DNA from: Castellaniella sp047971665 | GTDB taxonomy: Bacteria > Pseudomonadota > Gammaproteobacteria > Burkholderiales > Burkholderiaceae_B | Reading direction: 5' to 3' | Assembly (NCBI RefSeq): GCF_047971665.1 | Contig: NZ_JBKEAA010000021.1 | Span: 1-64,000 of the forward strand | Length of the DNA stretch: 64,000 bases | Shown: positions 11,037 through 20,693 of the stretch, in pieces | Layout: each line of letters starts with the position of its first letter | How positions within the stretch are numbered: the first letter of the stretch is position 1 | The notes under the pieces: model-generated | What the model saw: the letters and a program-made list of their open reading frames with translations, nothing else | What the model was told of the DNA's origin: nothing | Databases searched by the model: none | Translations under genes and position numbers: made by a program

Positions 11037-12353
11037 CTAGTTGGAATACGGGCTGGTCATCAGACTGTCCAGACCCGCTGGCACACCGCGAGACGCCGCA
11101 CGGCTGGTGCCCGGGCCGGACGGTCCACGGGCCGCCTGCGCAGATCCGCCGGCGGCCGCCGGCACCGATCCGCCCGACGACCCGGCATCGCGCGACCCCA
11201 AGGACGATGTCCCGTCCACCGCGCGAGCCGCCTGGCCCATGATCTTGTCCAGCGGCAGGTAGAGCATGTTGTTGCCCACCGGCGCGTCGATCATGACCTT
11301 GGCGGTATCGCTCAGGATGTCCTGCATGGTTTCCAGGTACAGGCGCTCGCGCGTGACGCCGGGCGCCTTGGCGTATTCGGCGGCGATGCTGTTGAAACGC
11401 GAGGTATCACCCTGGGCCTGGCCGATGACCTGCGCGCTGTAGCCCTCGGATTCCTGAATCATGCGGGCGGCCTGACCCTCGGCCTCGGGAACGACCTTGC
11501 TGGCGTAGGCATTGCCCTCATTGATCTGACGCTCGCGATCCTGGCCGGCCTTGACGGCATCGTCGAACGCCGCCTGAACTTGTTCGGGCGGCTGGACGTT
11601 CTGGATGGCCACCGTAGAGATCTGGATCCCGGTCTTGTAACGGTCCAGGATGGACTGCGCCAGCGTCTGGACTTCGGAGGCGACCTCGGTCCGGCCCGAA
11701 TACAGGACAAAGTCCATGGGCTTGCGGCCGACGATCTCGCGCATGGCGGTCTCGGCCGCCTGCCGCACGGATTCGTCGGGCTGGCTGGTATTGAACAGAT
11801 AGGACGGCGCGCCATCGGGCAGCAGCCGGTACTGAACCACGAACTGCACATCGACGATGTTCTCGTCATTGGTGAGCATCAGGGATTCAGGCAGCACCTT
11901 GTTGCGCGACGACCCGCGGAAACCGACCTCGAAGGTCCGCAACTGCGCGATGTTCACCGGCTGGGATGCCTCGATGGGATACGGCATGCGCCATTGCAGG
12001 CCCGGGCCGAGCGTCTTGACGTATTGACCGAACCGGGTGACGACGGACACCTGGCCTTCCTGGACGATCATGAAACCGCTGGCCAGCCACAGCAGCACGG
12101 CCACCACGGCCAGCAGCAGCAGGAATCGCGGGGACGGTCCCGGCAGCGAGGGCATGCCCCCGCCCGAGGGCGGACGTGAGCCCCGGTTGCCGCCCTTGCG
12201 GCCGAACATGCCGTTGAGCCGCTTGCTGAAATCACGCCAGACTTCGTCCAGGTCCGGAGGCCCTGAGGAAGGGTCCGGCTTGCCGCGCGGATCGTCGTTC
12301 TGGTTCTGGTTGCCCCGACCCCAGCCAGGATCATTCAGGTTGAACAGTTTCAT
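11037..12353 (-). CDS. hflK: FtsH protease modulator HflK
   Basis: Partner of HflC in the FtsH-associated HflKC complex. The 438-residue protein has a Gly/Asn/Pro-rich cytoplasmic N-terminus (NDPGWGRGNQNQNDDPRG), a membrane anchor (FLLLLAVVAVLLWLASGFM), the SPFH domain (VVTRFGQYVKTLGPGLQWR) and a coiled coil, then a low-complexity Ser/Gly/Ala tail. The start is placed at the ATG of MKLFNLNDPGW (12353), which lies inside the 3' end of hflX (23-base overlap). An ATG three codons earlier (12362) has a better-spaced GGGAAA. Far longer upstream starts in the same frame would only read through hflX. Confidence 0.95.
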   Translation of the reverse strand: MKLFNLNDPGWGRGNQNQNDDPRGKPDPSSGPPDLDEVWRDFSKRLNGMFGRKGGNRGSRPPSGGGMPSLPGPSPRFLLLLAVVAVLLWLASGFMIVQEGQVSVVTRFGQYVKTLGPGLQWRMPYPIEASQPVNIAQLRTFEVGFRGSSRNKVLPESLMLTNDENIVDVQFVVQYRLLPDGAPSYLFNTSQPDESVRQAAETAMREIVGRKPMDFVLYSGRTEVASEVQTLAQSILDRYKTGIQISTVAIQNVQPPEQVQAAFDDAVKAGQDRERQINEGNAYASKVVPEAEGQAARMIQESEGYSAQVIGQAQGDTSRFNSIAAEYAKAPGVTRERLYLETMQDILSDTAKVMIDAPVGNNMLYLPLDKIMGQAARAVDGTSSLGSRDAGSSGGSVPAAAGGSAQAARGPSGPGTSRAASRGVPAGLDSLMTSPYSN

Positions 12354-13437
12354 CAAACGCATTGTTTCCCGTAGGCTCCCCACCAAATTCAACAATCGAC
12401 TGCCGCAAGCCGTCCAGTCCACTGCGTTGCAGGGCGCTGACAAAGACTCGCGCAATCGTACCATGTTCATTTCGCTCGACCCGGGGTTCGTAACCGGCTG
12501 CATCGATTTTGTTGTACACCAGAATCTGCGGAATTTCGTGGGCATCGATATCCCGCAGGACCTGGTTGACCGCCGCCGCCTGCTCGTCACGCTGCGGACT
12601 GGCCGCATCGACCACGTGCAGCAGCAGATCGGCATGGACGGTCTCTTCGAGGGTGGCCCGGAACGCCGCGATCAGCATCGGCGGCAAGGACCGGATGAAC
12701 CCCACCGTGTCGGAGACGACGACCTGCCCCGCCCCTTCGATCCAGACGCGGCGCGTCGTGGTGTCCAGCGTGGCAAAGAGCTGATCGGCGGTATAGGCCC
12801 CGGCGCGCGTCAGCGCATTGAACAGCGTGGACTTGCCGGCGTTGGTATAGCCGACCAGCGAGACGGACAGGGTCTTGCCACGCACCCGCGCGCGGCGCTG
12901 GGTCAGACGCTGGCGCTGAACGCGTTCGAGCCGTTCTTTCAGGGCGCGCACGCGCACGCCGATCAGGCGCCGGTCGGTTTCCAGCTGCGACTCGCCTGGA
13001 CCGCGCACACCGATCCCGCCGCGCTGACGCTCCAGGTGGGTCCACATCCGGGTCAGCCGGGTGGACAGATGCTGCAACTGGGCCAGTTCGACCTGGAGCT
13101 TGCCCTCGTGGCTCTTGGCGCGCAGGGCGAAGATGTCCAGGATCAGGGCCACCCGGTCGACGACGCGCACCTCGAAATGACGCTCCAGGTTGCGCTGCTG
13201 GGCCGGGGTGAGCGTCTGGTCGAACAGCACGACCTCGGCGCCGGTGGCCTTGACCAGGGCGGCAGCCTCCTCGATCTTGCCCGAACCGATGAAACCCGCT
13301 GCATCCGGCCGGCTGCGCCGGGCGGTGAGCACCTCGACGATATCGGCCCCCGCCCCGCCGGCGAGCATGAGGAATTCCTCGGCATGGGCGGCATAGTCGG
13401 GTTCGCCCAGATCGACGCTGATGACGAGCGATTTCAT
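12331..13437 (-). CDS. hflX: GTPase HflX
   Basis: Ribosome-associated GTPase that splits 70S ribosomes under stress. It has 368 residues with the HflX N-terminal domain (ADIVEVLTARRSRPDAAGF, GSGKIEEAAAL), the GxGE linker (GGIGVRGPGESQLETDRR) and a GTPase domain with G1 GYTNAGKS, G3 DTVGF and G4 NKID. It lies between hfq and hflK, the arrangement typical of proteobacteria, and its last codons overlap the hflK start. Confidence 0.96.
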   Translation of the reverse strand: MKSLVISVDLGEPDYAAHAEEFLMLAGGAGADIVEVLTARRSRPDAAGFIGSGKIEEAAALVKATGAEVVLFDQTLTPAQQRNLERHFEVRVVDRVALILDIFALRAKSHEGKLQVELAQLQHLSTRLTRMWTHLERQRGGIGVRGPGESQLETDRRLIGVRVRALKERLERVQRQRLTQRRARVRGKTLSVSLVGYTNAGKSTLFNALTRAGAYTADQLFATLDTTTRRVWIEGAGQVVVSDTVGFIRSLPPMLIAAFRATLEETVHADLLLHVVDAASPQRDEQAAAVNQVLRDIDAHEIPQILVYNKIDAAGYEPRVERNEHGTIARVFVSALQRSGLDGLRQSIVEFGGEPTGNNAFDETVQPE

Positions 13438-13509
13438 GGACGACGCACCACAAAACGAATGCCCGCCGGCGCGGAACGCGCGGCGGGCGGCAAAACGGAC
13501 AGCAGCGGC

Positions 13510-13746
13510 TTATTCGACAGAGTCGTCCACCTGGAAGGAAACGGGACGGGCAGGCACGACGGTGGAGATGGCGTGCTTGTAGACCATCTGGGTCACCGTG
13601 TTGCGCAGCAGCACGACATATTGATCAAAGGACTCGACCTGGCCTTGCAGCTTGATCCCGTTGACCAGGTAGATCGAGACGGGCACGTGGTCCTTGCGCA
13701 AGGCGTTCAGGAACGGGTCTTGGAGAATTTGCCCTTTATTGCTCAT
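13510..13746 (-). CDS. hfq: RNA chaperone Hfq
   Basis: Hexameric Sm-like protein that promotes pairing of small regulatory RNAs with mRNAs. It has 78 residues with the Sm1 motif (VPVSIYLVNGIKLQGQVESF) and Sm2 motif (YKHAISTVVP), the family-typical start MSNKGQILQDPFLN, and a very short C-terminal tail (FQVDDSVE). GGAG lies about 8 bases upstream of the ATG. It is followed by hflX after 72 bases and preceded by hisC. Confidence 0.98.
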   Translation of the reverse strand: MSNKGQILQDPFLNALRKDHVPVSIYLVNGIKLQGQVESFDQYVVLLRNTVTQMVYKHAISTVVPARPVSFQVDDSVE

Positions 13747-13845
13747 GGACGAGGCTCCGGTTATTGAAGTTATGGTGGAAGGTTTATTTTAATGCGTTTC
13801 GCGCTTGATGCATTGCAACGTCACGAGGCCGTGTCAACGAATGGC

Positions 13846-14922
13846 TCACACCGCAGGCATGGCGCGCAGCGCGTCGCACAGCCGGGCGCATTGTTCCGGC
13901 ATCCCCACGGTGATGCGCAGATACTGATCGATGCGCGGCACGCGGAAATGCCGCACCAGGATGCCGCTCTGGCGCAGTCCGGCCGCCAGATCGGCGGCGT
14001 CCCGACCCGGATGGCGGACAAAGACGAAATTGGCCTTGGAGGGCAGCACCTCGAAACCCAGCGCGCCCAGGTCTCGCGCCAGCTGCTCGCGGGCATCAAT
14101 CACTGCCTGGCGGGTCTGGTCGAACCAGGCCTCGTCCTCGATCGCGGCCCGGGCGCCGGCCAGGGCCACACGATCCAGGGGATAGGAGTTGAAACTGTCC
14201 TTGATGCGGGTCAGCCCGGCGATCAGGTCGGCATGACCCAGCGCATACCCCACCCGCAGGCCGGCCAGGGAGCGGGACTTGGACAGCGTATGAATCACCA
14301 GAATGTTGGGAAACCGTCCGATCAGCGCGGTCGCCGATTCGGCGCCGAAATCCACATAGGCCTCATCGACCACGACGGCGCTGTCGGGCCGCGCCTGTGC
14401 AATGGCGATGATCTCGTCCAGCGACAGGGCGCGACCGGTGGGCGCGTTCGGATTGGCGAAGATGACGCCTGCGGGCTCCGGATCGGCTGTGCCGGTGTAG
14501 TCCGCCACATTCAGAACAAAATCCTCGTCCAGCGGGATCAGGCGATGCGGCACCTCATACAGACGGCAATAGGTCTTGTAAAAGCTGTAGGTCACATCGG
14601 GCAGCCACAGGGGGCGGCCACCACGCAGGAACAGGCCATTGAACACATGCGCCAGGATTTCGTCGGACCCGTTGCCCAGGAACACCTGATCGGGCGCCAG
14701 ACCGAAGCGGTCCGCGATCACCCGGCGCAGATCCAGCGCCTGATAATCCGGATACAGACGCATTTCATCGGACAGGGCGGCGCGCATGGCCTCGATCGCC
14801 CGGGGCGAGGGCCCGTACGGATTCTCGTTGGTATTGAGCTTGAGCAGGTCTGGAATGCGGGCCTGTTCGCCCGGGACATAGGGCATCAGGCCCGCGACAT
14901 GATCGCTCCAGAGCTGGCTCAC
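13846..14922 (-). CDS. hisC: Histidinol-phosphate aminotransferase
   Basis: PLP enzyme that converts imidazole-acetol phosphate to histidinol phosphate in histidine synthesis. The 358-residue protein has LLKLNTNENPYGPSP near the N-terminus, the substrate/PLP segment GNGSDEILAHVF, ANPNAPTGR, and the Schiff-base lysine in HTLSKSRSLAGLRVGY. The start is GTG at 14922, overlapping the der stop as GTGA. The frame continues open upstream inside der, but the domain begins here. The der/hisC overlap suggests translational coupling. Confidence 0.95.
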   Translation of the reverse strand: MSQLWSDHVAGLMPYVPGEQARIPDLLKLNTNENPYGPSPRAIEAMRAALSDEMRLYPDYQALDLRRVIADRFGLAPDQVFLGNGSDEILAHVFNGLFLRGGRPLWLPDVTYSFYKTYCRLYEVPHRLIPLDEDFVLNVADYTGTADPEPAGVIFANPNAPTGRALSLDEIIAIAQARPDSAVVVDEAYVDFGAESATALIGRFPNILVIHTLSKSRSLAGLRVGYALGHADLIAGLTRIKDSFNSYPLDRVALAGARAAIEDEAWFDQTRQAVIDAREQLARDLGALGFEVLPSKANFVFVRHPGRDAADLAAGLRQSGILVRHFRVPRIDQYLRITVGMPEQCARLCDALRAMPAV

Positions 14923-16298
14923 GGCGTGTCCTTCAGGTAGGGGTTGTGCGAGGATTTGAACTCCACCGACAGGGGAGTGCCGGCCAGATTGAAGGCATCG
15001 CGGAACTGGCCTTCCAGGTAGCGGCGATAGGAATCGGGCACCGCATCCAGCGCGTTGCCATGGATGATGATGCGCGGCGGATTCTGCCCGCCCTGGTGGG
15101 CGTAACGCATCTTGGGCCGGAAAATGCCCTTGCGCGGCGGCGGCTGCTGCTCCACGGCCGCCTGCAACGTACGGGTGAGTTTGGGCGTGGACAGTTTGGC
15201 GAAGGCGGCGGCATGCGCGGCATCCACGGCCTTGAGCACGGGACCGACGCCCTGCCCTTTCAGGGCCGAGAGGTTCAGCACCCGGGCAAACGACAGGAAC
15301 CGCAGCTTGCGCTCGTACTCGCGCTGGACCCATTCGCGCTGGTCACGATCCACCGCGTCCCATTTGTTCAGCCCCACGACCAGCGCGCGACCCGATTCGG
15401 TGATGAAGCCCGCGATATGGGCATCCTGATCGGAAATGCCTTCGCGGGCATCGATCAGCAGCAGCACGACATTGGCGGCCTCGATGGCCTGCAATGTCTT
15501 GATGACCGAGAATTTTTCGACAGCCTCGAAAACCTTGCCCCGGCGACGCAGGCCGGCGGTATCGATCAGGGTGTAGCGGCGGTCGCCGCGCTCGAATTCG
15601 ATCTCGATGGCGTCGCGCGTCGTGCCCGGCAGGTCGAAAGCGATGACGCGATCCTCGCCCACCAGGGTATTGATCAGGGTGGATTTGCCGACATTGGGAC
15701 GTCCGGCGATGGCGAGCTTGATGCGGTGATCGTGCGTTTCACCTTCTTCCGGCGCCTCAGCGCCGGGATCGGCCTCGCTGGCGCGGGCGGCCAGCAATGG
15801 CGCAAGCGCCTCGTCGGCCAGGGCCGACACGCCATCGCCATGGGCGGCGGAAATCGGATGCGGCTCACCCAGCCCCAGTTCGTGGAACTGGGCCAGATCG
15901 GCATGGTCGCGCATGCCCTCGGCCTTGTTCACGGCCAGCAGCACGCGCTGCCCGGATTTGCGCAGCAGGCGGGCGATCTCGTGATCGTGGGCATTGATGC
16001 CTTCGCGCCCATCCACCAGGAAGATCACCACATCGGACTCGGCAATGGCCTGGGCCGTCTGGCGGGCCATCTCGACAAGAATGCCGCGGGTGGCGACCGG
16101 CTCGAATCCGCCGGTGTCCACCACGATGCAGGGATGTTCGCCGACCCGCCCTTCACCATAGTGGCGGTCGCGGGTCAGCCCGGAGATGTTCGCCACCAGC
16201 GCCGCGCGGGAACGCGTCAGGCGGTTGAACAGGGTCGATTTGCCGACGTTCGTGCGCCCGACCAGGGCCACGACTGGCCTGAAACGCGAATCAGCCAC
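14919..16298 (-). CDS. der: Ribosome biogenesis GTPase Der (EngA)
   Basis: Tandem-GTPase protein needed for 50S subunit maturation. The 459 residues contain a first GTPase domain (G1 GRTNVGKS, G3 DTGG, G4 NKAE), a second (G1 GRPNVGKS, G3 DTAG, G4 NKWD) and a C-terminal KH-like domain (KMRYAHQGGQNPPRIIIHGN). The start is GTG at 16298, giving ADSRFRPVVALVGRTNVGKS right after it. It overlaps the bamB stop by 8 bases. The chain ends with the GTGA overlap to hisC. Confidence 0.96.
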   Translation of the reverse strand: MADSRFRPVVALVGRTNVGKSTLFNRLTRSRAALVANISGLTRDRHYGEGRVGEHPCIVVDTGGFEPVATRGILVEMARQTAQAIAESDVVIFLVDGREGINAHDHEIARLLRKSGQRVLLAVNKAEGMRDHADLAQFHELGLGEPHPISAAHGDGVSALADEALAPLLAARASEADPGAEAPEEGETHDHRIKLAIAGRPNVGKSTLINTLVGEDRVIAFDLPGTTRDAIEIEFERGDRRYTLIDTAGLRRRGKVFEAVEKFSVIKTLQAIEAANVVLLLIDAREGISDQDAHIAGFITESGRALVVGLNKWDAVDRDQREWVQREYERKLRFLSFARVLNLSALKGQGVGPVLKAVDAAHAAAFAKLSTPKLTRTLQAAVEQQPPPRKGIFRPKMRYAHQGGQNPPRIIIHGNALDAVPDSYRRYLEGQFRDAFNLAGTPLSVEFKSSHNPYLKDTP

Positions 16299-17442
16299 CA
16301 ACACCCACCAGCACCAGCTTGCCGTCATCGGTCTGGACGACCACTCCGCGAGGCGTGGAGACCAGCGCCGAGACGATCGGGCCGTCACCGACTTCCAGGC
16401 GGGCCATCAATGAGCCGTCGGCGCGCGACAGGAAATGCAGGTAACCCTCGAAGTCGCCCACAGCCACCGCGGAGCCGGCCGGCACGGGCGCGCCCAGGTG
16501 GCGGTTGAGCAACGCCGCCTGGTTCCAGAGCGTATGGCCGTCCTTCATGTCGAGGGCATGGACCGTGTCGCGCGAATCCGCGAGATAGAGGCGCTGGCCG
16601 TCGGTGCTCATGCCGGTCGAGGAAGAGATGTCCTGGGACCAGATGGAGCGCCCGCCCTGGGACACGTCGAAGCAGGTCGTGCGCCCCTGATAGCTGACGC
16701 CGCACAGCAGGGGACCGGCGATGACGGGCTCGCCCACCACGTCGGTGATGCGTTCCAGATCCGAGGCGCCGCGCGATGAGGACACCGAGCCTTCCCAGCG
16801 CACGGTGCCGGAGGCGGCATCGATCACCATCAGACGGCCATTGGGCATGCCGGCGACCAGCAGATTGGGCGTCGACCGCATGCGGATGCTGGTGCGCAGC
16901 GCCAGCGCGGGGCCAGGACGCTGCACGTTCCAGCGCAGCTTGCCGGTGGCCGCATCGAAGGCCTGGATGCGGTAATCCGTGGTGCGCACCGCGACGATGC
17001 CATTGCCGACGGTGGGCGGCACTTTGACAGCGCTGGCCGCCTGGCTGCGCCAGAGTTCCTTGCCCTGGGCATCGTAGGCCACCACCGAGCCGGACTCGGT
17101 GACCACAGCGACGACCCGGCCGTCGCTGCCCGCGCCAGCCGACAGCGGCCCGGCGTCGATGCGCCAGCGCAGTGCGCCGGACGCCGCATCGAGCGCCGCC
17201 ACGGCGCCCGACGGGGTGGCGGCGTACAACGTGTCGCCCACGAGGTCAGGAGAAAAACTGTAGCCGCCGCCGCTGCCGATCGAGGCGGTCCAGCGCACCG
17301 ACACGGCCAGCGAGGGCGAATAGTCCGTCAGCGGCGCGGGGTCGAAACGGGCATCGGTGACGGAAAACATACTGCAGCCGGACAGCCCGGCGGCCATCAG
17401 GCCGGCGAGCGCCGCACGAAACAGGCGAGAAGGAGATCGCAT
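16291..17442 (-). CDS. bamB: Outer membrane protein assembly factor BamB
   Basis: Lipoprotein component of the BAM complex that inserts beta-barrel proteins into the outer membrane. The 383 residues start with a lipoprotein signal (hydrophobic ALAGLMAAGLSGC, lipidated Cys23) and continue as an eight-bladed PQQ-type beta-propeller with repeating blade motifs (VAALDAASGALRWR, IQAFDAATGKLRWN, LMVIDAASGTVRWE). It lies between yfgM and der, a widely conserved order. Confidence 0.95.
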   Translation of the reverse strand: MRSPSRLFRAALAGLMAAGLSGCSMFSVTDARFDPAPLTDYSPSLAVSVRWTASIGSGGGYSFSPDLVGDTLYAATPSGAVAALDAASGALRWRIDAGPLSAGAGSDGRVVAVVTESGSVVAYDAQGKELWRSQAASAVKVPPTVGNGIVAVRTTDYRIQAFDAATGKLRWNVQRPGPALALRTSIRMRSTPNLLVAGMPNGRLMVIDAASGTVRWEGSVSSSRGASDLERITDVVGEPVIAGPLLCGVSYQGRTTCFDVSQGGRSIWSQDISSSTGMSTDGQRLYLADSRDTVHALDMKDGHTLWNQAALLNRHLGAPVPAGSAVAVGDFEGYLHFLSRADGSLMARLEVGDGPIVSALVSTPRGVVVQTDDGKLVLVGVGG

Positions 17443-17447
17443 GAGGG

Positions 17448-18086
17448 TCAGGCTCCGTTCAAGGCATCGATTTTCAGTTGGACGATCTGGGCAGCGGGAT
17501 CGCCCTGCAGGGATTTCAAGGCTTCTTTCCAGGCATCCACAGCCTGATCATGCAGCCCCTGCGCCGCCAGGACATCACCGCGACGATCCGCATACAGGCC
17601 GGCAAAACCCGAGGGCGGCGTACCCTGGAGCTGCGCCAGAGCGGGTTCGTATTGTTTTTGGGCCAGCAGCACGCCGGCCAGCCGCAGGCGGGCCACGGCG
17701 CGCAGCGCCGACGCAGACTCGTCGCGCACCAGCCATTCGAGCTGCTCGCGCGCACCGTCCAGGTCCTTGCGCGCCTCCAGGGCGGCAGCCGCCACCAGCA
17801 CGCCGCGCGCGGCATAGCCGGAACCGGCGTAATCGTCGCGCAAGGCGGTGCTGGCGGCCTTGATCCGCGTCACCGCGTCATCGCCCGGCTGGGCGGTGGC
17901 GGCCTCAAGGGCCTCGTAGTACCCCATGGCCTGAGTGGCCTGATGCGACTGATACCACTGCCAGCCGCGCCAGCCGGCAAAGGCGGCCAGCACGACGAAG
18001 GCCAGCGCCATGGACAGCGTGCCGTAGCGTTCCCACCAGGCCTTCAGTGCGTCGATTTTTTCCTGTTCTTCGAGATCGTATGCCAT
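17448..18086 (-). CDS. yfgM: YfgM-family TPR protein, ancillary SecYEG translocon subunit
   Basis: Single-pass inner-membrane protein of 212 residues. A short cytoplasmic N-terminus (MAYDLEEQEKIDALKAWWERYG) precedes a membrane segment (LSMALAFVVLAAFAGW) and a periplasmic region of TPR-like Ala/Leu-rich helices. E. coli YfgM binds SecYEG and the chaperone PpiD. ATG at 18086 was chosen from the family start; longer in-frame extensions lie within hisS. Its start is 8 bases after the hisS stop, and bamB follows 5 bases after its own stop. Confidence 0.93.
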   Translation of the reverse strand: MAYDLEEQEKIDALKAWWERYGTLSMALAFVVLAAFAGWRGWQWYQSHQATQAMGYYEALEAATAQPGDDAVTRIKAASTALRDDYAGSGYAARGVLVAAAALEARKDLDGAREQLEWLVRDESASALRAVARLRLAGVLLAQKQYEPALAQLQGTPPSGFAGLYADRRGDVLAAQGLHDQAVDAWKEALKSLQGDPAAQIVQLKIDALNGA

Positions 18087-18094
18087 GCCTGTGT

Positions 18095-19378
18095 TCAGAT
18101 CCTTTGTTGGAGTTGCGCGGTCAGCCGGTCGAAGGCGATCGATTCCTGCTGTCCATCCCCGGCGGCGCTGGTGCGCAGCCATTTCACGGTCGCACAACCC
18201 GAGGCCAGCTCATCGCCGCCGATGATGACGGCAGCCACGGCGCCGCTGGCATCGGCCCGGCGAAACTGTGATTTAAACCCAGTCGAACCTGCGTGGACAA
18301 GTACCCGCAGACCAGCGTCCCGCAGCGACTCGGCCAGTTGCGCGGCCCGACGCTGGGCGTCATCGCCCTGATGAACCAGATAAACCTGGCATTCGGCCGG
18401 GCTTGGATCAGGCGCATCCTGCTGCCAGAGGTCGAGCAGGCGCTCCATGCCGATCGCAAAACCCACCGCCGGCGCCGGCTTGCCGCCCAGCAGTTCGATC
18501 AGGCCATCGTAACGGCCGCCGCCGCAGACCGTGCCCTGGGCCCCCAGACGATCCGTGACCCACTCGAAGACGGTCAGATTGTAATAGTCCAGGCCGCGTA
18601 CCAGCCGCGGGTTGAGCGTATGGGCAACCCCGGCGTCATCGAGCCGGTCGCACAGGCCCTGATAATGCGCCAGCGACTCGGCGCCCAGGAAATCGAACAG
18701 GCGCGGCGCGTGGTTGGCCATGTCCTGCATGGCGGGATTCTTGGTGTCGAGCACGCGCAGCGGGTTGCTGCGCATGCGGCGGCGCGCTTCTTCATCGAGC
18801 ACATCGACGTGCTTTTCGAGGTGCTCGATGAGCGCCGCGCGGTGGGCGGCGCGTTCCGCCGCCTGCCCCAGAGAGTTGAGTTCCAGGCGGATGTCCTTCA
18901 GACCCAGCAGCCGCCACAGGCGCGCCAGCATCAGGATCAGTTCGGCATCCACATCCGGCCCGGCGAACCCCAGCGCCTCGACATCGATCTGGTGGAACTG
19001 GCGATAGCGGCCGCGCTGCGGACGCTCGTGCCGAAACACCGGTCCCATCGAGTAGATGCGCCGCGGCCGGTCATAGAGAAAATTGTGCTCGATCACCGAA
19101 CGCACGATGCCGGCGGTGAATTCGGGCCGCATCGTCAGCCGCTCATCATTGAGCGGATCGACAAAGGAATACATTTCCTTTTCGACGATGTCGGTGACCT
19201 CGCCGATGCCCCGGGCGAACAGGCGGGTCTGTTCGAGCACCGGCGTGCGCAGGTTCTGGTAGCCGTATCCGGCCAGCCAGTCGCGCACAATGGATTCGAG
19301 CTGTTCCCAGCGCGCCGTTTCCGGTGGCAAGGCATCCTTCATGCCAGTCAGGCCGGCGACTTTCTTAAATTCGGACAT
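18095..19378 (-). CDS. hisS: Histidine--tRNA ligase
   Basis: Class II aminoacyl-tRNA synthetase charging tRNA-His, 427 residues. Motif 1 is near the N-terminus (GYQNLRTPVLEQTRLFARGIG), motif 2 is FRHERPQRGRYRQFHQIDVE, and the histidine-A signatures LVRGLDYYNLTVFEW and GGGRYDGL are present. The C-terminal anticodon-binding domain ends near QLQQRI. The start MSEFKKVAGLTGMKD is at 19378, 4 bases after the ispG stop. Confidence 0.97.
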   Translation of the reverse strand: MSEFKKVAGLTGMKDALPPETARWEQLESIVRDWLAGYGYQNLRTPVLEQTRLFARGIGEVTDIVEKEMYSFVDPLNDERLTMRPEFTAGIVRSVIEHNFLYDRPRRIYSMGPVFRHERPQRGRYRQFHQIDVEALGFAGPDVDAELILMLARLWRLLGLKDIRLELNSLGQAAERAAHRAALIEHLEKHVDVLDEEARRRMRSNPLRVLDTKNPAMQDMANHAPRLFDFLGAESLAHYQGLCDRLDDAGVAHTLNPRLVRGLDYYNLTVFEWVTDRLGAQGTVCGGGRYDGLIELLGGKPAPAVGFAIGMERLLDLWQQDAPDPSPAECQVYLVHQGDDAQRRAAQLAESLRDAGLRVLVHAGSTGFKSQFRRADASGAVAAVIIGGDELASGCATVKWLRTSAAGDGQQESIAFDRLTAQLQQRI

Positions 19379-19382
19379 GGAC

Positions 19383-20693
19383 TCAGTTGGCGTGGCGCGC
19401 CACGACACCCGGACGGTGCGCGGGCTCGGCGCCCTGCTCCTGTCCGTAGCGCCGGGCCACATAGTTTTCGACGATGGTCTGGAATTCCTCGGCAATGGTG
19501 TCGCCCTTGAGCGTCACGGTGCGCTCGCCATCGACATACACGGGCGCGGACGGAATCTCGCCGGTCCCCGGCAGGCTGATGCCGATATCGGCATGGCGGC
19601 TTTCGCCAGGGCCGTTGACGACACAGCCCATGACGGCCACATGCATGTTTTCGACCCCGGGATATTTTGTCTTCCAGACGGGCATCTGGGCACGCAGGAA
19701 GGCCTGGATGCTGGCGGCGAGCTCCTGGAACACAGTGCTGCTGGTGCGACCGCACCCCGGGCAGGCCACCACCATCGGGGTAAACGCCCGCAGGCCCATG
19801 GTTTGCAGGATCTCCTGGGCCACCACGACCTCGCGGCTGCGCTCGCCACCGGGCTCCGGCGTCAGCGAAATGCGGATCGTATCGCCGATGCCCTCCTGGA
19901 GCAGCACCGCCAGGGCCGCCGTCGAGGCGACGATGCCCTTGGAACCCATGCCGGCCTCAGTCAGGCCCAGATGCAAGGGATAATCGCAGCGGCGCGACAG
20001 ATCGCGATAGACGGCGATCAGGTCCTGGACGTGGCTGACCTTGCAGGACAACACAATGGCGTCGCCGCACAGGCCCAGTTCCTGGGCGCGCTCGGCATTG
20101 CTGATGGCCGAGATCACCAGCGCCTCGCGCATCACGGCATTGGCTGACCAGGGTGTGGCGCGAGCCGCGTTCTCGTCCATCATCCGCGCCAGCAGCTCAT
20201 GATCCAGGCTGCCCCAGTTCACCCCGATGCGGATCGGTTTGTCGTGGCGGCAGGCAACCTCGATCATCTGCGCGAAATTGTCATCGCGCCGTTTGCCCCC
20301 GCCCATGTTGCCGGGATTGATGCGGTACTTGGACAGCGCCTGGGCGCAATCGGGAAATTGGGTCAGCAGCTTGTGACCGTTGTAATGAAAATCCCCCACC
20401 AGAGGGACGGGGACGTTCATGCGATCCAGCGCGTCCCGCAGGGCGGCCACCTGGGCGGCGGCTTCCGGCGTGTTGACGGTAATGCGCACCAGCTCGGAGC
20501 CGGCCCGCCAGAGATCGCGCACCTGCAATGCGGTCGTCCGAGGATCGGCCGTATCAGTATTGGTCATGGACTGCACCACGACCGGGGCATCTCCCCCGAC
20601 CCGGATCACATGGTCGCCCCAGCGCACGGCGACGCCACGGGTCGGCCGCCGGGGCGCGGCGGCCGGATCGGGATTCACGGCATCGGAACTCAT
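19383..20693 (-). CDS. ispG: 4-hydroxy-3-methylbut-2-en-1-yl diphosphate synthase
   Basis: [4Fe-4S] enzyme of the MEP isoprenoid pathway, converting MEcPP to HMBPP. It has 436 residues with an N-terminal TIM barrel (VVVQSMTNTDTADP, RINPGN) and the C-terminal cluster-binding part with CPGCGR and GCVVNGPGE. An N-terminal Ala/Pro/Arg extension precedes the barrel. ATG at 20693 overlaps the stop of the upstream rodZ-like gene as ATGA, indicating coupled translation. Confidence 0.96.
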   Translation of the reverse strand: MSSDAVNPDPAAAPRRPTRGVAVRWGDHVIRVGGDAPVVVQSMTNTDTADPRTTALQVRDLWRAGSELVRITVNTPEAAAQVAALRDALDRMNVPVPLVGDFHYNGHKLLTQFPDCAQALSKYRINPGNMGGGKRRDDNFAQMIEVACRHDKPIRIGVNWGSLDHELLARMMDENAARATPWSANAVMREALVISAISNAERAQELGLCGDAIVLSCKVSHVQDLIAVYRDLSRRCDYPLHLGLTEAGMGSKGIVASTAALAVLLQEGIGDTIRISLTPEPGGERSREVVVAQEILQTMGLRAFTPMVVACPGCGRTSSTVFQELAASIQAFLRAQMPVWKTKYPGVENMHVAVMGCVVNGPGESRHADIGISLPGTGEIPSAPVYVDGERTVTLKGDTIAEEFQTIVENYVARRYGQEQGAEPAHRPGVVARHAN